Shown: in pieces, positions 17,782 through 25,413 of the stretch
How positions within the stretch are numbered: position 1 is the stretch's first letter
Layout: every line of letters begins with the position of its first letter
DNA from: Pseudolactococcus plantarum
GTDB taxonomy: Bacteria; Bacillota; Bacilli; Lactobacillales; Streptococcaceae
Reading direction: 5' to 3'
DNA: 64,000 bases
NCBI RefSeq assembly: GCF_002441715.1
Contig: NZ_JXJX01000009.1
Span: 53,415-117,414 of the forward strand
Program-made: the position numbers and the translations under genes
Notes under the pieces: generated by a model
Database searches by the model: none
Told to the model about the DNA's origin: nothing
Seen by the model: the letters and a program-made list of their open reading frames with translations, nothing else

Positions 17782-18242
17782 TATTTTACTCCATCTTTTT
17801 CTGTCAAAATTGCGATGAACAAGACAACAAACCCAACACTTAGCAATATATCTGCAACATTAAAAATAGGAAAATTAATAAAGTCTAGTTGGAACATATC
17901 AACGACATAACCTTGACGGATACGATCTATAAAATTACCTAAAGCACCCGATATAATCAAGGTTAGACTAAAGGCATACCAATTTTTATTGATATTTTTA
18001 ATCAAGACCCAAATCGCAACAATTAATACGACAATAGTAATAATCGTAAAGAACCACTGTTGCCCTTCTAATAAAGACCATGCAGCACCGTTATTACGTA
18101 AATGTGTCAAAGATATTAAGCCTCTTATAAGCACTTTATGTTGAGATAGTTCAAGATCATTCACGATCGCAAACTTGACTATCTGATCAATGATTATACC
18201 TAAAATAATAAGGATCGGTATACTGATTTTTTTTAATTTCAT
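17781..18242 (-). CDS. lspA: lipoprotein signal peptidase
   Basis: A 153-residue membrane aspartyl protease that removes signal peptides from diacylated lipoproteins. Four hydrophobic segments are visible, with the conserved NNGAAWSLLEG and the catalytic Asp pair in GNFIDRI and FNVADILL. Its clients here would include the lipoproteins at 4409-6658 and 55760-56842. The -10 box ends six bases before the ATG, so the mRNA may be leaderless. It is the first gene of the operon with rluD and the HAD gene. Confidence 0.96.
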   Translation of the reverse strand: MKLKKISIPILIILGIIIDQIVKFAIVNDLELSQHKVLIRGLISLTHLRNNGAAWSLLEGQQWFFTIITIVVLIVAIWVLIKNINKNWYAFSLTLIISGALGNFIDRIRQGYVVDMFQLDFINFPIFNVADILLSVGFVVLFIAILTEKDGVK

Positions 18243-18248
18243 TTATTC

Positions 18249-18257
18249 ATTATACCA
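18249..18257 (-). promoter_or_regulatory. lspA extended -10 promoter
   Basis: TGGTATAAT with six bases (GAATAA) between the -10 and the lspA ATG. No -35 is evident because the upstream DNA is the adhesin terminator. It predicts a transcript starting at or next to the start codon. Confidence 0.65.
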
Positions 18258-18280
18258 AAAAAAGCAAGCTTTCGCTTGCT
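18255..18280 (-). terminator. adhesin terminator
   Basis: GCAAGC-GAAA-GCTTGC followed by seven T on the minus strand: a stable tetraloop hairpin 44 bases after the adhesin stop, abutting the lspA -10. Confidence 0.93.
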
Positions 18281-18323
18281 CATAAATGACGGATCATTTT
18301 ATAGAGATAAAGTGATAACTACC

Positions 18324-21300
18324 TTATCTTTTTTTAGCCAATACCCAACCATATCCTGCAATAGAGATAAGGATGAAACCGATTAGACCATATAAACTAT
18401 TGATTGCTTCATTAGTAGATGGTAATGAAGGAACAGTATTATTTGGTTTAGTTGGTGTTGTTGGTGTTGTTGGTGTAACAGGAGTACCCGGTGTATGTGT
18501 ATTTGTAATATCAAATCCTTTTACAGTAGATACATAACCTGGAACAGCATCTTCAACAACTTGGTATTCGATTGCTTTACCAGCTTCAAATTTAGGTAAG
18601 TTATCAAATGTGTAAGTCCAATTAGTTGCTACTGAAACAAATTTAGACTCGATAACTTTACCATTAACAACTAAGTTAACTTTGATTTGATCTGGACGGA
18701 TCTTATCTTGGTTGTTGTTATCAGACCAAGTCTTAGTTCCTTTAACAACTGTTGTTTCTGGTGTATGCGTGTTAGTGATAACAATATTAGCTTTATCGTT
18801 GTCATCTGTAGTTGCAGTATAACCAGCTACTGTACCAACTTCTTTAACAGTGTAGACAATTTCTTTACCGTTAGCAAATTTGTCTAACTTAATTAAGTCA
18901 CCAAAGCTTGTTTTCCAATCATTTGAAGCATTTAATGTTACTGGTGAACCAGTAGCTACACCATCAGCATATAATTGAACGTCGATGCTCATAGGACGGA
19001 GCCCGTCTTGGTTGTTAGCATCGTTCCAAACTTTAGAAACAGAGATGTTTGTTGTTTCAGTTACGTGTGTATTAGTGATATCATAACCACTTACAGTTGC
19101 ATCGTAACCAGGAACTTTGTCTTCAGACACTGTATAGTCGATTGCTTTACCATTTTCAAACTTAGGTAAGTTATCAAATGTGTAAGTCCAATTAGACTCA
19201 GCAGAGACTAATTTAGTTTGTACTACTTTACCATCAGCTAATAAGTTAACTGTGATTTTATCTGGACGGATACCATCTTGGTTGTTTTTATCAGACCAAG
19301 CTTTAGTTCCTTTAACAGCTGTTAATTCTGGTGTATGCGTGTTGGTAATAATTTGGTTACCTTGATCAGTATCGTTAACAGTTACATCGTAACCTTTAAC
19401 TGCATCCACTTCTTTAACAGTGTATTTGATGTTTGAACCTTTGGCTTTTAAGTCTAGATGACTGAAAGTCGTTGTCCACTTGTTATCGGCATTTAAGGTA
19501 ACTGCGTCACCAACTGCTGTACCATTTGCATAAAGTTGAACTTTGATGCTATCTGGACGAATGCCATCTTGGTTGTTGCTATCATTCCAAGATTTTGTAA
19601 CAGTAACACTTGTTTCATCAGGTGTACGTGTATTTGTTAAATCATTACCATCCACTTTTGTGCTATAGCCTGCAACACTGTCTTCAGTGATAGTGTAGAC
19701 GATTGCTTTACCATTATTAAATTTAGGCAGATCAACAAATGAGTAGCTCCAGTTATCATCAGCTGTTACAGTTTTGCTGTCAACTGGTGTACCGTCAGCT
19801 AAAAGATTAACTTTGATGCTATCTGGACGAACACCATCTTGGTTATCTTTATCATCCCAAGTTTTAGCACCATTAACTTGTGTTACTTCAGGTGTATGTG
19901 TATTTGTGATAACCACATTACCTTTGTTACTATCATTGATAGTCGTTGTGTAGCCTTTAACGTCATCAACTTCTTTAACAGTGTAGACAATATCTTTTCC
20001 ATCAGCTTTTACTGGTAATTTAGTAAAGCTTGTTGTCCACTTGTTATCTGCATTTAATGTTACTGCATCACCTACAGCTTTATCATCTGCATAAAGTTGA
20101 ACTTTAATACTGTCTGGACGGATACCATCTTGGTTATTGTTATCATTCCATGATTTTGTAACCGTCAAACTTGTTTCATCAGTTGTACGTTTATTAGTTA
20201 AGTTGTAACCATCTACAGTAGTTGTATAACCAGGTACAGTATCTTCTGTGATGGTATAAACGATTGCTTGACCTGCTTTGTATTTAGGCAGATTTTCAAA
20301 TGAGTAGTTCCATTTATCTGTTGCGCTAACTGTTTTACTAGCTACTTTGGTACCGTCTGCAAGTAGGTTAACGTTAATACTTTGTGGGCGAACACCATCT
20401 TGGTTGTTGCTATCATCCCATGTTTTAGATCCGTTAATCGTTGTGACTTCAGGCGTATGTGTATTTGTAATGATGATGTTGCCTTTGTTTTCATCACTAA
20501 CTGTTGCTGTATAGCCTGGTACATCGCTAGTTTCTTTAACAGTGTAGACGATTGCTTTGCCGTCATGTTCAGCATCTAAATCAGAGAATGACGCTGTCCA
20601 GTTGTTGGCATCATTTAAGACAACCGTTTGATCTGTTTTAACACCATCTGCGTATAACGCAACTTCAACACTATTAGGACGGATACCATCTTGGTTGTTG
20701 GCATCATCCCATGCTTTAGTCACACCAACACTTGTTTTACCAGGTGTGTAGCTGTTAGTAATGTCATAACCTTTATAAGTTGGTTGATATTTATCTACAC
20801 TATCTTCAGTAATTGTGTAAGTAATTTCTTGACCATCTTTATATTTAGCTAGGTTATCAAACTCGTAAGTCCAGTTATCTGTCGCTTTCACAACTTTACT
20901 GTCTACTTTAGTACCGTTAGCTAAGAGGTTAACTGTGATACTATCTGGACGAATTTTATCTTGGTTATCACTATCATCCCATGTTTTAGTCCCTTTAACT
21001 GAAATTGTTTCAGGTGTACGAGAGTTTGTGATTTTAACATTATTTAGATCAGATTGATCGATGCTGCTTGTATAGCCTGTAACAGTATCTTCTGTTACAG
21101 TGTAGACAATAGTTGAACCATCTTCATTAGTCTTAGGTAAGTTATCAAAAGTAAATGCCCAGTTTGTTGCTTCTGTTACATCTGTGGATTTAAGTTCTTT
21201 GCCATCTGCTAATAAGTGAACTGTAATAGATGTAGGTCTTAAGCCTTCAGCATTGTCACTATCATCCCAAACTTTTGTCCCTTTAACACTTGTAACTGGT

Positions 21301-24300
21301 GTTTTAGTTTTAGCATTTGTTTCAGTGATTTGGACATTTTTATCTTCATCAGCTTTACTACCGTCTATAGTAATTTTTTTACCTGCAGCTAAATCTGCTG
21401 GGATATCATATCCAGAAGCGGCAGCTGTTTCAACAAGAATGTAGTCCCCACTCTTAAGGTTACCCCATTTGATTTGACCATTGTCATCAGTTGTACCTGA
21501 TCTTAATAGACCACCTTTGCCACCATTTGAGATTGCATACAATTCAAATTTAACGCCGGCTAAGACTTTTGTGCTATCATCTTGATCGACTTTGTTGATG
21601 ATCAAGTTAACATTAGTTGCATTTGAAGAGCCACCGTTGTTCACAACTTGTGTTGAACTTTGAACATTTTGTTTAACTTTTTTTTCACCATTACCCGTCA
21701 CAGTTACTGCATTTGACAAAGTATCATTTGTCAATGGTGAGTTAATAAATGAGCGGTATTGGATAGAATAAGCTGTATCGATTTGTTTCAAGAATTTGAC
21801 AACTAGTGTTTGGTTACCAGTTGTTGAATCAGTATCAAGATTAACACTATAATCTGTGTCTTTCACTAATACTTTAGATTTATCAACAGATACAGATCCA
21901 TCACTACCAATTGTACTACCATAAACAACGATAGATTCAGGCAAGACTACTTGGTTATTTGAAGGCACATCAGTAACAGTTACATCTTTCAAAGTAGACT
22001 GTGCTTTATTTACCCAAACATCCCAAAGCGCATAAGCTGAATCAGTAGGATCTTGTTGACCAGATTTTTCTGCAAGATTACCACCGTTAGAAACGGAAAC
22101 AGAACCATCTAAGCCGTATGATTTACCATCATTTGTATAAGTTGCAGAATTGTTATAAGTATCTTTGTCGATTACTTTACCTTTTAGTGAAGTATCAAGA
22201 ACGAGTACATAAGCTGTTTTTGTTCCCTCAGGGACCTTAACACTGACTGTTTTTGTAGCTTCATCATAAGTTGGTGTCGCACCAGAAGGTTTGTAGTTGA
22301 CGACGTCACCACCTTTATTGATTTCAGCTGCATATAATACGGCACTGCCAGGAACGTAATCTTGATCATCTGGGATTGGGTCTGTGATAGACCCGTTCAC
22401 GATTGTTCTTTGGTTTAAGTTAACATATACTCTCCATGTGATTGCTTTCGTCACAGGATTGTATGAGCCACCTTTACTACCATCGTTTGGATAATCATGT
22501 CTTGGCTCAAAGTCTGCTTGTCCTTTATTGGTATGTTTAGTACCAGACTTATCAGTCCAGTTCATCACAGCGTTATTCGTCCATTTATTTGACCCATCAG
22601 GTAATTGTTGAACTTCAAAAGCTGTTTTAAAAGTAAAGGCAAACTGATCGCTTGTTGATGCTTGATAAGCACCTAAGAAGGTAATGGTAAAGCCATCTGC
22701 TGTTTCATTTACTTCATAGTCAGTGCCATAAGTCAATGTTTGACCTGTTGTGACATCTGTAAAGTTATAAGAAGTTTTATCAACAGTTAAACCAGCTGGA
22801 ATGAGTTCATCTAAAGACCAGTTAGACATTTCTTGGCGGCCTTTATTGATATCAAGCTTCCAAGTTACAGTACGATCAGTGTAATCAACATCGCTTACTG
22901 ATTTTACAAGACCTTGTGACTGAACTGTTCCAGCATCAGAAGTAGATGATTGGTCACCACTAGTAACAGTATTTTTAAAGCCTGATTGTCCTGCATCATC
23001 AATTGGACCTGTGATTTGAGATTTGTAAGCAACTTTGATCTGTTTATCTAACCCATTAGGGAAAGCAACAGTCATTTGTTTGTTATCAGCAGAATATGTA
23101 ATCACGTATAAACTAGGATCTATAGGATTGCCATCTACATCTGTTAAGAAAGGAGTACCAGTAAACACTTGTTTACCTTCTAGTGTATCAACAAAAGTTG
23201 TTCCTGCTGGTAATTTTTTCTCGCCGGCGTTATAGTCGATATGCCAGTTCAAGATTTGTGAACCACCACCGTCTACACCATCAAACCCTTTATTTAATAG
23301 CTTACCATAGTTAGCAGTTACCTGTGCACTTGCATCGAGATCTTTATCACCATTATGAAGGGTTGCAGTATTTTTAAAATCTACAGTACCACCATCAGGT
23401 AATTTTTTATCATCACTGATATTTGTCGTATAAGAGATCTGGAATGCTTTGTATGTATCAGCGTACTGACCGGTAAATGTTACTTTTCCGTCACTATCTA
23501 CAGTGTAGTCAACTCCTGCTACAAGAGGATCCCCTTTACCTGTAACGTTACCACCATTATCAATGGTTAGCGGATAAACAACAACACTACTATAAGTATT
23601 ACCATCTGGGAAAGCATCAGTTACCGATGCATTTTGTAAGTGGCTACCGTTCGTATTAACAGTTACATCCCAGAAAATTTGAGTAGGATTGTTAGCTTTA
23701 TCAAATTTACCTGTTTTAGCAATATCTGTACCACCCGTAGGTTTAATGATAATATCTTTTTCCTTAGGACCATCTTTGGTAGGCACAATGATTGTAGTCT
23801 CACCAGGCGTATTTGTTGTGATCGTTGCCTGGTTGTAGTAAAATGTCCCATTAATATTTTCTTTATCTGAAACATTTTTAAAAGTAAATTTAACGGTACC
23901 ATCAGAACTAATGATATAATCACCATAGTCACCTAGTGTACCAGTTCCTGGTCTATAAGAGACACCTTCAGGTAATTTGAATGTGTAATAATCACCATCT
24001 TTTAAATCATAACCATTTAGTTTATTTGGGATAGACCATGTATATTGGAAATCAATTGAACCATCAGCAGGGAAATTTGATGGGTCAACAGCATTACCAT
24101 TTTTATCTTTATAAACTAGATTAATGTTATCAAAGATAGACCCATTATTAAATGAAGCTGGTAAATACGGACCGATGTCGGTAGGTCCCGCAGCCACATC
24201 TCTTAACTGTCTTTTAGTTGTTGTATCAGCAGGCGCTTTTGATTCTTTTGATGCATCAGCAGGCGCTTTACTACTAGTACTCTCGGGTTGTTTACTTGAT

Positions 24301-24803
24301 TCAGTAGTTGATGCAGGTGCTTCAGATGATTTTTCTTCTTTAGCTGGTACCTGTTTCACACTACTTAGATCTAAGTCAGTTTTACTATTACCACTTAATA
24401 CTTGTAATGTGCTAATATCTTTTAAGCTAGCTTTATCAAGTTTCACTTGGATATCATTAACTTCTTGATTAACAGTTGCAGCAATTGTTGCTGCGATTAC
24501 ATTTTTATTAAGTTTGTAGCTATTCTGGGAAGTTGTTGTTTTATTCACAACTTCTTTCACGACAGCTGCAGGATTATCTAATGTGATAGTCCCTTTTTGT
24601 GCTGCAGCTGTCGTATTATTAGCGGTCGCTTTTAAATCAACCGTGACAGTTTGATCATCTTGATCTACTACCTTAGCTGAGTTAAGAGCGATAAGATCTG
24701 TATTTTCTGTTGTATTAGCAATTGCTACAAGTGGCGAGATATATTGAATTAATACAATCACCGTCATGAACAGAAAAATACCGCGCTTCGATATTTTTTT
24801 CAT
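18324..24803 (-). CDS. giant cell-wall adhesin with ten Cna_B repeats
   Basis: A protein of about 2159 residues. ATG at 24803 (MKKISKRGIFLF) is preferred over an ATG four codons earlier because GGGTGA lies just upstream of it. Order: signal peptide (to about 32), a Ser/Thr/Lys/Ala linker (about 155-200), a long beta-rich adhesive region of repeated Ig-like domains (about 210-1060), a SpaA-like domain (about 1065-1165), ten Cna_B domains (about 1165-2100), a Pro/Thr linker, and a C-terminal anchor LPSTNEAI, a hydrophobic helix and KKR. The Cna_B units keep the Lys, Glu and Asn expected for internal isopeptide bonds (TK.W, YTITED or YTVKE, ITN). The sorting motif ends in Asn instead of Gly. It is likely attached by a sortase and involved in surface binding; the ligand is unknown. 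Confidence 0.9.
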   Translation of the reverse strand: MKKISKRGIFLFMTVIVLIQYISPLVAIANTTENTDLIALNSAKVVDQDDQTVTVDLKATANNTTAAAQKGTITLDNPAAVVKEVVNKTTTSQNSYKLNKNVIAATIAATVNQEVNDIQVKLDKASLKDISTLQVLSGNSKTDLDLSSVKQVPAKEEKSSEAPASTTESSKQPESTSSKAPADASKESKAPADTTTKRQLRDVAAGPTDIGPYLPASFNNGSIFDNINLVYKDKNGNAVDPSNFPADGSIDFQYTWSIPNKLNGYDLKDGDYYTFKLPEGVSYRPGTGTLGDYGDYIISSDGTVKFTFKNVSDKENINGTFYYNQATITTNTPGETTIIVPTKDGPKEKDIIIKPTGGTDIAKTGKFDKANNPTQIFWDVTVNTNGSHLQNASVTDAFPDGNTYSSVVVYPLTIDNGGNVTGKGDPLVAGVDYTVDSDGKVTFTGQYADTYKAFQISYTTNISDDKKLPDGGTVDFKNTATLHNGDKDLDASAQVTANYGKLLNKGFDGVDGGGSQILNWHIDYNAGEKKLPAGTTFVDTLEGKQVFTGTPFLTDVDGNPIDPSLYVITYSADNKQMTVAFPNGLDKQIKVAYKSQITGPIDDAGQSGFKNTVTSGDQSSTSDAGTVQSQGLVKSVSDVDYTDRTVTWKLDINKGRQEMSNWSLDELIPAGLTVDKTSYNFTDVTTGQTLTYGTDYEVNETADGFTITFLGAYQASTSDQFAFTFKTAFEVQQLPDGSNKWTNNAVMNWTDKSGTKHTNKGQADFEPRHDYPNDGSKGGSYNPVTKAITWRVYVNLNQRTIVNGSITDPIPDDQDYVPGSAVLYAAEINKGGDVVNYKPSGATPTYDEATKTVSVKVPEGTKTAYVLVLDTSLKGKVIDKDTYNNSATYTNDGKSYGLDGSVSVSNGGNLAEKSGQQDPTDSAYALWDVWVNKAQSTLKDVTVTDVPSNNQVVLPESIVVYGSTIGSDGSVSVDKSKVLVKDTDYSVNLDTDSTTGNQTLVVKFLKQIDTAYSIQYRSFINSPLTNDTLSNAVTVTGNGEKKVKQNVQSSTQVVNNGGSSNATNVNLIINKVDQDDSTKVLAGVKFELYAISNGGKGGLLRSGTTDDNGQIKWGNLKSGDYILVETAAASGYDIPADLAAGKKITIDGSKADEDKNVQITETNAKTKTPVTSVKGTKVWDDSDNAEGLRPTSITVHLLADGKELKSTDVTEATNWAFTFDNLPKTNEDGSTIVYTVTEDTVTGYTSSIDQSDLNNVKITNSRTPETISVKGTKTWDDSDNQDKIRPDSITVNLLANGTKVDSKVVKATDNWTYEFDNLAKYKDGQEITYTITEDSVDKYQPTYKGYDITNSYTPGKTSVGVTKAWDDANNQDGIRPNSVEVALYADGVKTDQTVVLNDANNWTASFSDLDAEHDGKAIVYTVKETSDVPGYTATVSDENKGNIIITNTHTPEVTTINGSKTWDDSNNQDGVRPQSINVNLLADGTKVASKTVSATDKWNYSFENLPKYKAGQAIVYTITEDTVPGYTTTVDGYNLTNKRTTDETSLTVTKSWNDNNNQDGIRPDSIKVQLYADDKAVGDAVTLNADNKWTTSFTKLPVKADGKDIVYTVKEVDDVKGYTTTINDSNKGNVVITNTHTPEVTQVNGAKTWDDKDNQDGVRPDSIKVNLLADGTPVDSKTVTADDNWSYSFVDLPKFNNGKAIVYTITEDSVAGYSTKVDGNDLTNTRTPDETSVTVTKSWNDSNNQDGIRPDSIKVQLYANGTAVGDAVTLNADNKWTTTFSHLDLKAKGSNIKYTVKEVDAVKGYDVTVNDTDQGNQIITNTHTPELTAVKGTKAWSDKNNQDGIRPDKITVNLLADGKVVQTKLVSAESNWTYTFDNLPKFENGKAIDYTVSEDKVPGYDATVSGYDITNTHVTETTNISVSKVWNDANNQDGLRPMSIDVQLYADGVATGSPVTLNASNDWKTSFGDLIKLDKFANGKEIVYTVKEVGTVAGYTATTDDNDKANIVITNTHTPETTVVKGTKTWSDNNNQDKIRPDQIKVNLVVNGKVIESKFVSVATNWTYTFDNLPKFEAGKAIEYQVVEDAVPGYVSTVKGFDITNTHTPGTPVTPTTPTTPTKPNNTVPSLPSTNEAINSLYGLIGFILISIAGYGWVLAKKR
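18500..21305 (-). repeat. ten-unit Cna_B repeat array, two alternating types
   Basis: Units recur about every 265-297 bp inside the adhesin gene. Type A units carry RPD.I.VNLLADG and a YTITED loop; type B units carry RPDSIKVQLYADG and YTVKEV. From the N-terminus the order is A, A, B, A, B, A, B, A, B, A, a two-domain superrepeat of about 565 bp. This DNA is likely to recombine and to be hard to assemble from short reads. Confidence 0.9.
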
Positions 24804-24816
24804 AAATTCACCCATT

Positions 24817-24880
24817 CCATTTCGTTAGAACTAAAGGGTTAAATTTTATTTTTGCCATTTAGTTAAAACTCAATGGTTAA
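24817..24880 (-). promoter_or_regulatory. paired 26-bp direct repeats upstream of the adhesin
   Basis: 24817-24842 and 24855-24880 match at 22 of 26 positions (plus-strand cores CCATTT.GTTA and GGTTAA), 38 bp centre to centre, immediately before the adhesin ribosome binding site. They are candidate tandem operator sites or RNA structures. No known consensus was recognised. Confidence 0.5.
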
Positions 24881-24907
24881 CTTTCTAATTACTTAATGAG
24901 AAACTAC

Positions 24908-24940
24908 TTAAAGAAACAATAAATGTTTCATTTTTACCAT
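24908..24940 (-). CDS. 10-residue leader mini-ORF
   Basis: MVKMKHLLFL followed by a stop, preceded at 8 bases by a strong AAGGAG. It lies about 105 bases upstream of the adhesin start on the same strand. The strong ribosome binding site and tiny size suggest a regulatory upstream reading frame more than a functional protein. Not verified. Confidence 0.35.
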   Translation of the reverse strand: MVKMKHLLFL

Positions 24941-25086
24941 AAACATCACTCCTTTTTCATTTATAAGTCTGCAATCAAATGATAAGTTTTAGTCGTTACA
25001 CAACGTATCAAATTATCCAAATCTCACCATTCATTTTTTAAACATCTCATATATTATAAAAAATTAAATAAACAAAATGAGATAAT

Positions 25087-25176
25087 CTAATAACAAAGGT
25101 AAATAACCAAACAAGTCATTATTATTGCTAGGCCAAAAATAAGAAAATATCTATTCCCTTTTAAATATCTTCTCAT
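25087..25176 (-). CDS. 29-residue membrane peptide
   Basis: The sequence is MRRYLKGNRYFLIFGLAIIM followed by TCLVIYLCY: a basic N-terminus, then one hydrophobic helix to the end. A G-rich ribosome binding site (GTGGGGG) lies 4 bases upstream of ATG and a near-consensus promoter (25199-25227) directly upstream. It lies between parC and the adhesin gene on the adhesin strand. It might be a small membrane regulator, a type I toxin-like peptide or a peptide signal; no family was recognised. Confidence 0.5.
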   Translation of the reverse strand: MRRYLKGNRYFLIFGLAIIMTCLVIYLCY

Positions 25177-25198
25177 TTAACCCCCACTTATATACTTT

Positions 25199-25227
25199 AT
25201 TATACCCCATTACCACTATTTTTCCAA
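25199..25227 (-). promoter_or_regulatory. strong promoter for the 29-residue peptide, perhaps also the adhesin
   Basis: TTGGAA, exactly 17 bases, then TATAAT on the minus strand. The predicted start site is about 15 bases before the peptide ATG. No terminator is obvious between the peptide and the adhesin, so both could be co-transcribed. The remaining DNA of the 610-base gap (24804-25413) is AT-rich without other recognised features. Confidence 0.75.
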
Positions 25228-25364
25228 ACTATTATGGTATTTATATTAGAAAAAACAATCTTTTTTTAACAAGTTATTTTATTCACTAAATTTTTAGTGA
25301 GTTTTATAACATATTTTTCTAATTATATTTTTAACATAAGGCTTTATTTTGATATTTAATGCAC

Positions 25365-25400
25365 AAAAAAAACAACTTTTATAGGGATAAAAGTTGTTTT
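25365..25400 (-). terminator. parC terminator
   Basis: AAAACAACTTTTAT pairs with ATAAAAGTTGTTTT across CCCT and is followed by more T on the minus strand, shortly after the parC stop. Confidence 0.9.
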
Positions 25401-25413
25401 ATATACGCCTAAA

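Noticed and set aside
18500..21305. Regularly spaced repeats as a CRISPR array
   Set aside because: The period is about 280 bp and the repeats encode protein domains in one open frame.
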